This document shows positions 1-6,113 of a DNA stretch of 44,237 bases, piece by piece. The notes beneath the pieces are model-generated. The model was not told where the DNA came from, did no database searches, and saw only the letters and a list, made by a program, of their open reading frames with translations. The position numbers were made by a program, and so were the translations under genes. Numbering within the stretch: the first letter of the stretch is position 1; every line of letters begins with the position of its first letter. Source of the DNA: Carthagonibacter sp032251515 (GTDB taxonomy: Bacteria > Gemmatimonadota > Gemmatimonadetes > Palauibacterales > Palauibacteraceae); assembly GCA_032251515.1 (NCBI GenBank), contig JAVVDU010000020.1, positions 1 through 44,237 on the forward strand. The letters run 5' to 3'.

Positions 1-290
1 TTCATCGCCAGCCGCTGGATCACGCCGCGGCCGAGCACGTCCTCCACCGAGGTGGAGTAGCCGGCCGGTACCGCGTCGGCGGGCCAGCGTACGAGCTTGA
101 CGTCGGCGACCTGCAGGACGTGCCCCACCGGAAGGTCCCGCGAGGCCACCACGACCTCCCCTGTCTCGAGCGGGGCGTCGGAGGAGCCCGGCGAGATCTC
201 CCGGCTGAGGTACGTGAGGGCGAGCCAGCCGGCGGCGAGGCCCGACATCAGGGCCAGGGCCAGGACGATCAGCAGCCTTCTACTGCGCAT
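1..290 (-). CDS. cpaB: Flp pilus assembly protein CpaB/RcpC (3' part outside window)
   Basis: Only the first 96 residues are in the window. They show an arginine-rich start (MRSRR), one hydrophobic segment at about residues 6-26, and then the start of an SAF-type domain (GEVVVASRDLPVG at about residue 48) followed by LVRWPADAVP. This is the usual N-terminal layout of CpaB/RcpC, an inner-membrane-anchored periplasmic component of the Tad (Flp) pilus that helps assemble the secretin channel. The ATG is preceded by GAGGGG about seven bases upstream. It follows the prepilin peptidase on the same strand, so it belongs to the pilus operon that continues past the left edge. Family assignment is strong despite truncation. 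Confidence 0.85.
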   Translation of the reverse strand, partial: MRSRRLLIVLALALMSGLAAGWLALTYLSREISPGSSDAPLETGEVVVASRDLPVGHVLQVADVKLVRWPADAVPAGYSTSVEDVLGRGVIQRLAM

Positions 291-415
291 GGCACAACCC
301 CTCGGAGTGCGGGAAGTCCGTCTCTTCTGCGGTCAAAGCCCGGCGCGGGGCCGGCGTCCGGGGCGAAGACCGTCGCTTCCGGCGGGGGCGCCACGACACG
401 TGTGGTGCCCGCGCA

Positions 416-946
416 TCACCAATAGAACCCGACGACCGCTCCCACCGCAATCGCCACGCCATACGGCACCTTCAGAGCACCCGGCGTAGCAAGTGTCTGG
501 CGTGCAACGGGATGCTTCCGAAGCAGCGCGGCGTACGCCAGGGAGCGGACGAGATTGCCCAGCTGGGAAAAAGTCCTTTGCACGGAGTTGCGGCGAATCG
601 CCACGACCAGCGCGAGGACCCCGCCCGCGATCGCGATGGCCGCGAGGCCCGTCCACAGGCGCTCCATGCCGAGGAAGGCGCACACGGCGGTGAGGAACTT
701 GACGTCGCCGCCGCCGAGCGCGTGGAGCGCGAACAGGGGAAAGGAGAGGGCGAAGGCGATGGCGGCGGCCAGCAGTCCGGCCAGCAGCGCCGCGCCATCG
801 CCCCAGAGAAGGCGGATGGCGAGGGCCAGTACGAAGGCCGAGACGGTCAGGAGATTCGGAATGCGGTGCCGGCTGACATCGACGGACGCGCCCGCGACGG
901 CCGCCAGAAGCAGACCGGCGCCGAGCCCCGTCTCCAGCTGCAGCAT
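416..946 (-). CDS. cpaA: A24 family prepilin peptidase (CpaA/TadV type)
   Basis: This is a 176-residue polytopic membrane protein, the short form of prepilin peptidase that lacks the N-methyltransferase part. The two catalytic aspartates of family A24 are visible: Asp23 in SVDVSRHRIPN, and Asp81 in the GGGDVK motif (family GxGD). It would cleave the leader of the Flp pilins encoded just upstream, after the glycine before QDLAEY. The ATG has a run of Gs (GGGGGG) just upstream as ribosome binding site. It lies between the pilin genes and cpaB, as in tad loci. A strong hairpin separates it from the pilin gene, so it is probably expressed at a lower level than the pilins. Confidence 0.92.
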   Translation of the reverse strand: MLQLETGLGAGLLLAAVAGASVDVSRHRIPNLLTVSAFVLALAIRLLWGDGAALLAGLLAAAIAFALSFPLFALHALGGGDVKFLTAVCAFLGMERLWTGLAAIAIAGGVLALVVAIRRNSVQRTFSQLGNLVRSLAYAALLRKHPVARQTLATPGALKVPYGVAIAVGAVVGFYW

Positions 947-974
947 CGACCCCCCCGGGTGGCGTGTTGTGGTG

Positions 975-1008
975 CGAAGAGGGGCGGCACGGAGGCCGCC
1001 CCTCTTCG
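975..1008 (-). promoter_or_regulatory. Strong hairpin between pilin gene and prepilin peptidase gene
   Basis: A perfect 14-bp inverted repeat (arms 975-988 and 995-1008, six-base loop) lies between the stop of the proximal Flp pilin gene and the start of cpaA. No T-run follows it on the minus strand, so it is not a classical intrinsic terminator. A likely role is partial attenuation, or protection of the pilin mRNA 3' end so that pilin is made in excess of the assembly proteins. The hairpin is seen directly; the role is inferred. Confidence 0.75.
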
Positions 1009-1062
1009 GTCAGCCCGTCGTCCGCGCCGAGGGCGCGGGACGGTCGGGACGGCGGCTCGCGA

Positions 1063-1248
1063 TCAGCCGGCCGTGGTCCCCGTGTTCTGCAGCTCGGTGT
1101 CGATATCCGTGAACACCTGCGCGATCGTCGGCCCGAGCGCCCGCACCGCCACGATCACGACGATCGCGATGAGCGCGAGCAGCAGGGCGTACTCGGCCAG
1201 GTCCTGTCCCGACTCATCGGTCCAGAGGGCCTTGAACTGTGACAGCAT
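1063..1248 (-). CDS. flp: Flp family type IVb pilin (copy 1)
   Basis: A 61-residue protein with the Flp signature: a short charged leader ending in ESG, then QDLAEYALLLALIAIVVIV, which is G/xxxxEY followed by a hydrophobic helix. The prepilin peptidase would cut after Gly14, leaving a small, almost entirely alpha-helical pilin. The start ATG has GGGAGGAAG upstream. It is the second of two tandem pilin genes. The two are nearly identical around the processing site (TDE-SGQ versus TDE-AGQ, then DLAEYALLLALIA) but differ in the C-terminal half, so this looks like an old duplication rather than an assembly repeat. Confidence 0.95.
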   Translation of the reverse strand: MLSQFKALWTDESGQDLAEYALLLALIAIVVIVAVRALGPTIAQVFTDIDTELQNTGTTAG

Positions 1249-1340
1249 GGTCTTCCTCCCGGCTGGTTCTCAGCCTTTGAGTTCGGGACGGCCCCAGCGG
1301 CCGCCCTCGGATCCGGGGGTCCGTCCCCCACCTGCGGGCC

Positions 1341-1520
1341 TCACTCGAGGGCCCCTCGAAGTCCGTCGCTTGCCGGGCCCCACAGCGTGTCGCGGATCGT
1401 TCCGCCGACCGTCCCCACGACCGTGATGACGACCAGGGCGATGAGCGCGAGCAGCAGCGCGTACTCCGCCAGGTCCTGCCCGGCCTCGTCCGTCCACAGT
1501 CTGTTCAGCAGCCCGGTCAT
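1341..1520 (-). CDS. flp: Flp family type IVb pilin (copy 2, promoter-proximal)
   Basis: This short gene encodes 59 residues, MTGLLNRLWTDEAGQ followed by DLAEYALLLALIALVVIT and a short tail ending GALE. It has the same prepilin motif as its neighbour, with processing predicted after Gly14, and GAGGAAG as ribosome binding site. It is the first gene of the leftward operon, about 90 bases before the second pilin and downstream of the sigma-54 type promoter at 1608-1622. The C-terminal part differs from copy 1 (DTLWGPASDGLRG against DIDTELQNTGTTAG), so the two may form different fibres, or one may be a minor pilin; the sequence does not decide this. Confidence 0.92.
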   Translation of the reverse strand: MTGLLNRLWTDEAGQDLAEYALLLALIALVVITVVGTVGGTIRDTLWGPASDGLRGALE

Positions 1521-1564
1521 GCGTCTTCCTCGTTTTCCGTCGGGTCACGAAGTTGGGCTCAGTG

Positions 1565-1594
1565 TCCGGATCGCGACCGTCCGGATCGCGACCG
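1565..1594. repeat. 15-bp perfect tandem duplication
   Basis: TCCGGATCGCGACCG occurs twice head to tail at 1565-1579 and 1580-1594. It lies at the predicted transcription start and 5' leader of the pilin operon. Each copy contains the palindromes TCCGGA and TCGCGA. It could be a regulator site or a slippage duplication; two copies are too few to choose. Confidence 0.8.
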
Positions 1595-1607
1595 GCTCGC
1601 AGGGGTC

Positions 1608-1622
1608 GCAAGGCGTGTGCCA
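1608..1622 (-). promoter_or_regulatory. Sigma-54 (-24/-12) promoter for the Flp pilus operon
   Basis: On the minus strand the sequence reads TGGCAC-ACGCC-TTGC, matching the RpoN consensus TGGCAC-N5-TTGC with GG and GC exactly ten bases apart. It points towards the pilin genes, and transcription would start near 1596, about 75 bases before the first pilin ATG. Sigma-54 promoters need an enhancer-binding ATPase, so pilin expression would be switched rather than constitutive. The motif is seen; its use is inferred. Confidence 0.7.
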
Positions 1623-1893
1623 CCACTCGTGCACCCTGCCCCCGGGATGATCACCTGCTATGACAAGCGCAGATCTTCCAACGTGTTGCACGGTGACGGA
1701 GGGATCGCGAACCGGTTGTGTCCCACTGCGCGCCCGCCGGACGACCCTGCACTCCGTGTCGCAAAGATACAGTGTGGAACGCACAACTCCGGCCATACGC
1801 CGATACGGTCCGGGGAAGGGGCCGCGAACGCGATCCCGGATCTCGTCTCCCGGCGAATGTGCATCCGTCGAGGCGGATTGTCCAGCCCCGGCG

Positions 1894-2352
1894 TCACCCC
1901 TCGCCGCTTCCCCCCACCGCGTCCTCCGGGCAGTACCGCACGTCCCGTATCACGCCCTCCACGAACACCAGCTCGCACACCTTGCGCCCCCGGCCGTCCA
2001 CGAACGGGAACCGCTCGGCGGAGACGAACCACTGGTAGCGCACCTCGTCGCCCGTGGTGCGCGAGCGCCAGTAGGCATCGCCGCCGGCGCCCCGGCGGCT
2101 CGGGTTCGTGATCACATCGCGGTGCTCGAGGGTCATGCCCGCGATGAACACGCCCTCCTCGATCGCGGCGCGGATGTCCTCGTTCTCGTCGGGGTGCTGG
2201 GCCAACCAGTCGCGCCGCACGTCGGGTCCGCTCAGATCGGAGGCGGCGCCCCCCGGCTCGTGCGGCAGGTAGACGCGTCCCGCCATCTGCGTGCAGGCGG
2301 CCGCGGCGGCGAGGCAGGTGACGAGAGGGATGACGAGCACGGAAACGCGCAT
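1894..2352 (-). CDS. Putative lipoprotein of unknown function
   Basis: A 152-residue protein with a short signal sequence (MRVSVLVIPLVTCLAAAAA) and a probable lipidation cysteine at residue 20, followed by TQMAGRVYLPHEPGG. The mature part has an acidic middle (DENEDIRAAIEEG) and a segment with several aromatics (GDEVRYQWFVSAERFPFVDG), which looks like a small globular domain. I do not recognise the family. The start ATG has AGGAG upstream. It lies 134 bases downstream of the flippase-like gene on the same strand, so the two may be co-transcribed. An envelope role is likely from the signal alone. Confidence 0.75.
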   Translation of the reverse strand: MRVSVLVIPLVTCLAAAAACTQMAGRVYLPHEPGGAASDLSGPDVRRDWLAQHPDENEDIRAAIEEGVFIAGMTLEHRDVITNPSRRGAGGDAYWRSRTTGDEVRYQWFVSAERFPFVDGRGRKVCELVFVEGVIRDVRYCPEDAVGGSGEG

Positions 2353-2486
2353 GTGCGATCTCCTGGGATCGGATCGGTCGTGGGACGGTCCGGGAAACAT
2401 GGCCCAAGATGATCGGGATTCGATCCGGATGCCAGCCGGACGCCTCCGCAGCGGGCGGCGGGCCGCGGCGCCGTCCCCCCCGGAGC

Positions 2487-3617
2487 TCAGCCCGGCGAAC
2501 GACCGCCCGTTCCGCCTTCCGCGCCGCCCCCTCCGCCGCCGTCTGCGGCCCCCGCATCCGCTCCCGCGACGCGCGCCAGGGCACGCCGGGCGTCGGCGCG
2601 CAGCCAGCCGAACACCACGGCTCCGCCCGCTCCGATCGTCACCCAGGCCAGGAAGAAGCGCCAGGCGGCCGTGTAGGCCACGAGCAGGCTGGAAGGGAGG
2701 AAGGGACTCATCAGCGCGGCGGCGAGCACCTCGGCGACGCCGGCGCCGCCCGGGGTGGGCATGAAGTAGATGAGGAAATGCAGGAGCACGTGCAGGATCA
2801 CCACGTTCCAGAAGCCGGCGTCGATGCCGAACCCGCGCAGGACGGCCCACCCCATCAGGAAGCGGGCGCCGAAGGGGATCGCGTCGACGAGCACCGCCAG
2901 GACGAGCGTCGTCTTTCCCCGCGCCCCGTAGATCCGGATCGAGCCGTGCAGCTCGTGCAGGAACTTCAGCGCCGAGCGGACGCGCGGCCCGCGGCCGAAC
3001 GCCCGCACGATGACGAGGCGGGGCAGCCGAGGGCTCGCCGCGATCAGCAGGACGACGGCGGCGACGGAGCCGAACCCCAGGGCGGCGTACTCGAACAGGC
3101 GCGCGGCGCTGATGTCCGCCACCGGCAGGCGGATCGTCTCGATCTCGGAGGCCGCGCCGAGGGCCCACGCGCTGATCCCGGCGGCCGACAGGAACAGGAG
3201 GTTCACGATGAGCGTGGCGAAGTTCGCGGCCACGGCCCGCCCGAGGCTCGCGCCGCTGCGCAGGACCCCGTACAGCTGGGCCGGCCCGCCCCCCGTGCCC
3301 GAGGGGGTGATGTAGGCCATGGCCGTCGAGGCGGCGGCGATGCGCACGCAGGCCGGGTAGCGGATCCGCAGGCCGATGGGCCGCAGGAGGAGCCACAGCC
3401 GAAGGCCTGCGCCCGCCCACTCCGCCACGACGAGGCCGAGGCACACGGGAAGCCAGGCAAGGGAGAAGCGCCGGAACCCGGCCAGGCTGCCCGACAGGTC
3501 GCGCGAGATCAGGAACAGCGCGAGCAGGCCGGCCAGGCTGGCCGCCGCGAACACGGCGGCGCCGGCGCGGATCGCGGCCGGGGAGAGTCGGAACGAGGAA
3601 CCGGTGTCGCCCTTCAA
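2487..3617 (-). CDS. Flippase-like integral membrane protein (LPG synthase TM / UPF0104 family)
   Basis: A 376-residue polytopic protein with about eight hydrophobic segments. It carries two glycine-rich motifs typical of the lysylphosphatidylglycerol-synthase transmembrane superfamily: PSGTGGGPAQLYG in the first half and MPTPGGAGVAE in the second. Members without the catalytic soluble domain, like this one, are thought to act in lipid or lipid-linked-sugar transfer across membranes; the substrate cannot be read here. The chosen start is TTG at 3615-3617 with a poor ribosome binding site (GGACAGG), so the true start could differ slightly. The C-terminus is a low-complexity glycine-rich tail. 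Its promoter would lie in the GC-rich spacer shared with the divergent E1 alpha gene. Confidence 0.85.
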   Translation of the reverse strand: MKGDTGSSFRLSPAAIRAGAAVFAAASLAGLLALFLISRDLSGSLAGFRRFSLAWLPVCLGLVVAEWAGAGLRLWLLLRPIGLRIRYPACVRIAAASTAMAYITPSGTGGGPAQLYGVLRSGASLGRAVAANFATLIVNLLFLSAAGISAWALGAASEIETIRLPVADISAARLFEYAALGFGSVAAVVLLIAASPRLPRLVIVRAFGRGPRVRSALKFLHELHGSIRIYGARGKTTLVLAVLVDAIPFGARFLMGWAVLRGFGIDAGFWNVVILHVLLHFLIYFMPTPGGAGVAEVLAAALMSPFLPSSLLVAYTAAWRFFLAWVTIGAGGAVVFGWLRADARRALARVAGADAGAADGGGGGGAEGGTGGRSPG

Positions 3618-3693
3618 GGCCTGTCCGTGGAGGTCGCGAATACCCGGCCGCGGGCCCGGGGGCGCGCGGACTGTCGGGGCCCGGCCGGCCGGC

Positions 3694-3722
3694 TGGACCG
3701 TCCGGCGCGGGCCGGGTAGATA
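3694..3722 (+). promoter_or_regulatory. Sigma-70 type promoter for the E1 alpha operon
   Basis: TGGACC (3694-3699), a 17-base spacer and TAGATA (3717-3722) resemble a housekeeping promoter and match the other promoters in this window in form (TTGNCN, 16-18 bases, TANNNT). The leader to the GTG start would be about 100 bases. It lies in the 213-base divergent spacer, the only comparatively AT-rich spot there. Confidence 0.5.
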
Positions 3723-3830
3723 TTACGGTCGACCGGCCCGGGACGGGAAGCGGGCCGGATCCGGCTCGCCGCCGGCCCGGGCGGAGCGGGCCGCCGCGGT
3801 GCGGCCCGGGCCCCTGCGCGAGGAGCGAGC

Positions 3831-5039
3831 GTGCGACGACAGCCGGCCTTCGATCCGCCGGAGTACGTGGACTGGAAGCCCGACCCGGAGCTCGTCGCGG
3901 CCTGCCGGCGACGGCTCGCCGCCGACCCGGAGCGTGCCGCGGTGGTGGCCGGCCTGGACCGGGAGCGTCTGCTCGACCTGTACCGGGGCCTCCTGCGCTG
4001 CCGCCTGCACGACATCGCCCTGCAGCGCTGGGTCAAGCAGGGCGTCCTGTCGAAGGCGTGGCTGGGGACGGGCGAGGAGGCGGTGACGGTGGGCGCCGTG
4101 CACGCCCTGCGGCGCGGCGGCCCGGACCACGACGTCTGCGGGCCGATGATTCGCAACGCCGGCGCGTGCTTCGAGATGGGCATGCCGCTGGCCGACGTGC
4201 TGCGGGGCGCCCTGGGAGCGGCGGACGGGCCCGCGCGCGGACGCGATCTGCACATCGGCAGTCCGTCGCACGGAGTCGTGGCCCCGGCCAGCATGGTCGG
4301 CGCCCTGTCCACGGTGATGAACGGCTACGCCCTCGCGTTCCGGGCCCGCGGCGACGACCGGGTGGCGCTCACGTGGATCGGGGACGGGGCCACGAAGCAC
4401 GGCGAGGTCCACGAGGCGCTGAACTTCGCGGCCGTCCGTCGCCTCCCGGTGGTGTTCGTGCTGCAGAACAACCAGGTGGCGCTGGGGACGGAGCTCGCCC
4501 GGCACCACCGGTCCGACGGCTTCGCGGCCTGGGGGCGGGCCTACGGGGCCCGTCTGCTGGAGGCGGACGGAAACGACGTGCTCGATGTCCACGCGGCCGC
4601 GACGCTCGCCGTGGCCGCGTGCCGGCGGGGCCAGGGGCCGGTGTTCGTGGCCGCGGAGACGTTCCGGATGGGCGGACACGCCACGCACGACCAGCGGGAG
4701 GCACGGGCCCTCCTGCCGCCGGAGGCGTTCGCGGCGTGGGGCCGGCGTGACCCGGTCGGTCTGTACGAGGAGCTGCTCGTCACGGGCGACGTGGAGCTGG
4801 ATCCGGCGGGCGCCGACGGCGCGCGTCCGGCCGACCGTGCGGACGGCGGGAACGATCCGTCAGCAGCAGCCACCGCAGCGCCAGCCGCCGACCGCGAGGC
4901 GCGCAACCGGGCCGTCCTCGCGGCGCTCGAGGAGCAGGTGACGCGCGAGGTGGAGCGGGCGGCCGAGGCCGCGCTTCCGGGGCGGGAGGCCCCGTTCACC
5001 GGCGACGCGCGGCAGGAGGAGGGGGAAGTGTATGGCTGA
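3831..5039 (+). CDS. Thiamine-diphosphate-dependent 2-oxoacid dehydrogenase E1, alpha subunit
   Basis: A 402-residue E1 alpha subunit of the pyruvate / branched-chain 2-oxoacid dehydrogenase type. The thiamine-diphosphate motif is clear: GDGATKHGEVHEALNFA at about 184-200, ending in NN at 213-214, with a histidine-rich active-site loop (RMGGHATHDQREAR) later. Such subunits bind thiamine diphosphate at the interface with an E1 beta subunit and decarboxylate a 2-oxoacid. No E1 beta, E2 or E3 gene is nearby, so the partner must be elsewhere. The GTG start is preceded by GAGGAG. The last 80 or so residues include an alanine- and aspartate-rich insert. It overlaps the next gene by eight bases, so the two are translationally coupled. 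The substrate (pyruvate or branched-chain) cannot be decided. Confidence 0.88.
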   Translation: MRRQPAFDPPEYVDWKPDPELVAACRRRLAADPERAAVVAGLDRERLLDLYRGLLRCRLHDIALQRWVKQGVLSKAWLGTGEEAVTVGAVHALRRGGPDHDVCGPMIRNAGACFEMGMPLADVLRGALGAADGPARGRDLHIGSPSHGVVAPASMVGALSTVMNGYALAFRARGDDRVALTWIGDGATKHGEVHEALNFAAVRRLPVVFVLQNNQVALGTELARHHRSDGFAAWGRAYGARLLEADGNDVLDVHAAATLAVAACRRGQGPVFVAAETFRMGGHATHDQREARALLPPEAFAAWGRRDPVGLYEELLVTGDVELDPAGADGARPADRADGGNDPSAAATAAPAADREARNRAVLAALEEQVTREVERAAEAALPGREAPFTGDARQEEGEVYG

Positions 5040-5529
5040 ACGGGGACGGTCGGCGGTCGAGCTGCGGCGCGGGCCGTCGGGTCTCGGCCTGGTGGTGTTC
5101 CTGCCCGGGGGCCGGCGCGCCGTGCTGGAGCCGGGCGTGACCCTCGCGGACCTCGACGACGGCGCGCGGCGGGAGCTGGAGTCCGGGGCCGCGCCGCTCA
5201 CGCCGACCGAGGCGCTGTTCGAGGACCCCGACGGCGCGTGGTGGCTGGCCCAGGCGACCGGACCGGCGTGGGCCGAGGAGGGCGCGGCGGCCGACATCGT
5301 CGGTACGCGGTTCACGCGGCTGGACGGCTCGGGGCGGCGGCTCGAGGCGGCCGGGGCGTCCTGGGCCCGCCTCGCCGCGGGCGGACCCGCGGTGGAGCAG
5401 CGCCGAGAGGAGCTGCTGGGAGCGGCCTGGCGAGCCGCGGCGGAGGCGGAGAGCGCCGGTACACCGAGCACCGCGGAGGCGGAGAGCGCCGGAACACCGA
5501 GCACCGCGGAAACGGAGACCGCCGAGTGA
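5032..5529 (+). CDS. Hypothetical protein with repetitive C-terminal tail
   Basis: A 165-residue soluble protein that I do not recognise. Residues 1 to about 135 look like a folded domain (LGLVVFLPGGRRAVLEPG, then a WWLAQATGPAW stretch). The end is two and a half copies of an 11-residue unit (AEAESAGTPST), encoded by a 33-bp tandem repeat. No signal peptide or membrane segment is present. It is locked between the E1 alpha gene (8-bp overlap) and a DsbA-like gene (4-bp GTGA overlap), so it is certainly co-translated with them and may assist the E1 enzyme or act in a shared redox task; that is only inferred from position. Confidence 0.75.
   Translation: MAERGRSAVELRRGPSGLGLVVFLPGGRRAVLEPGVTLADLDDGARRELESGAAPLTPTEALFEDPDGAWWLAQATGPAWAEEGAAADIVGTRFTRLDGSGRRLEAAGASWARLAAGGPAVEQRREELLGAAWRAAAEAESAGTPSTAEAESAGTPSTAETETAE
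5440..5523 (+). repeat. 33-bp tandem repeat inside a coding region (about 2.5 copies)
   Basis: Copies at 5440-5472 and 5473-5505 differ at one base; a partial, diverged copy follows at 5506-5523. The unit length is a multiple of three, so copy-number change keeps the reading frame and only lengthens the AEAESAGTPST tail of the hypothetical protein. It looks like a minisatellite formed by slippage. Confidence 0.9.
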
Positions 5530-6098
5530 CCCCTCCGGTCACGGCGTGGCTGTACGGGGACGTGGCCTGCCCGTGGAGCTGGCTGGCGCACGCGCGGCTC
5601 CGGGCGTTGGAAGACGATGGCGCGCTCGTGACGCGGTGGCGTCCCCTGCGTCGCGCTCGCGGCGCCGCCCCCGAGGTGGACGCGCCGCCGCCGGACCGGG
5701 AGCTGGCGGAGTTGGGCCTCGCCTGCCGCTTCCCGAGTATCGAATGGGCGTCCGACGAGGCCCTGTGCGCCGTGGAGTTCGCGCGGGACCTCGGCCCGGG
5801 CCGGGAGCGACGGGCCCTCGAGGCGCTGTTCCGGGCGGGGCTCGGCGAGGGTCGGGACCTGGGGCGGCGCCAGGTGCTGCTGGCGGCGTGCGCGGACGCG
5901 GGGCTCGATGCGGAGGGGCTGGCCGGGGCGCTCGACGACGATCGGTACGGCGAGGAGCTGGAGATCGCCGAGCGGGAGGCCGACGGCTACGGGATCGGGG
6001 CGGTACCCGGCGTCCTCGTGGGACGCGAGCTCCTGATCGGCGCGGCGCCGGCGGAGGTGCTGGCGGCGGCCGCGGCCCGGGCCGCGCGGCCCGGCTGA
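5526..6098 (+). CDS. DsbA/FrnE-like thioredoxin-fold protein with incomplete CxxC
   Basis: A 190-residue protein of the DsbA-like family that includes FrnE-type oxidoreductases and 2-hydroxychromene-2-carboxylate isomerases. The N-terminus shows a beta strand followed by GDVACPWSWLAHARL, where CPWS replaces the usual CPWC. The C-terminal half ends in GIGAVPGVLVG, the cis-proline loop of the fold. With only one active-site cysteine it is unlikely to be a dithiol oxidase; it may use glutathione or act as an isomerase. There is no signal peptide, so it is cytoplasmic. The GTG start overlaps the stop of the previous gene by four bases. It converges with the next gene, with only 15 bases between them. 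Confidence 0.82.
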   Translation: MTPPVTAWLYGDVACPWSWLAHARLRALEDDGALVTRWRPLRRARGAAPEVDAPPPDRELAELGLACRFPSIEWASDEALCAVEFARDLGPGRERRALEALFRAGLGEGRDLGRRQVLLAACADAGLDAEGLAGALDDDRYGEELEIAEREADGYGIGAVPGVLVGRELLIGAAPAEVLAAAAARAARPG

Positions 6099-6113
6099 GA
6101 GCGCCGGTCCGCG

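Larger units (their letters stand above)
1521..1893. other. 373-bp non-coding region with pilus operon promoter
   Basis: No convincing gene lies between the stop of the minus-strand lipoprotein gene and the first pilin start. The stretch is less GC-rich than the genes around it. It holds a -24/-12 promoter (1608-1622, minus strand) and a perfect 15-bp tandem duplication (1565-1579 and 1580-1594) near or just after the predicted start of transcription. The part beyond 1630 is where enhancer-binding activator sites would be expected; TGCAC occurs there three times, but no operator is clear. No T-run terminator for the lipoprotein gene is visible. Confidence 0.6.

Noticed and set aside
1842..1893. 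Terminator of the minus-strand lipoprotein gene
   Set aside because: Only a five-base stem (ATCCG/CGGAT) is present and no T-run follows.
5440..5523. CRISPR-like repeat
   Set aside because: The copies are directly adjacent without spacers, in frame with the gene.
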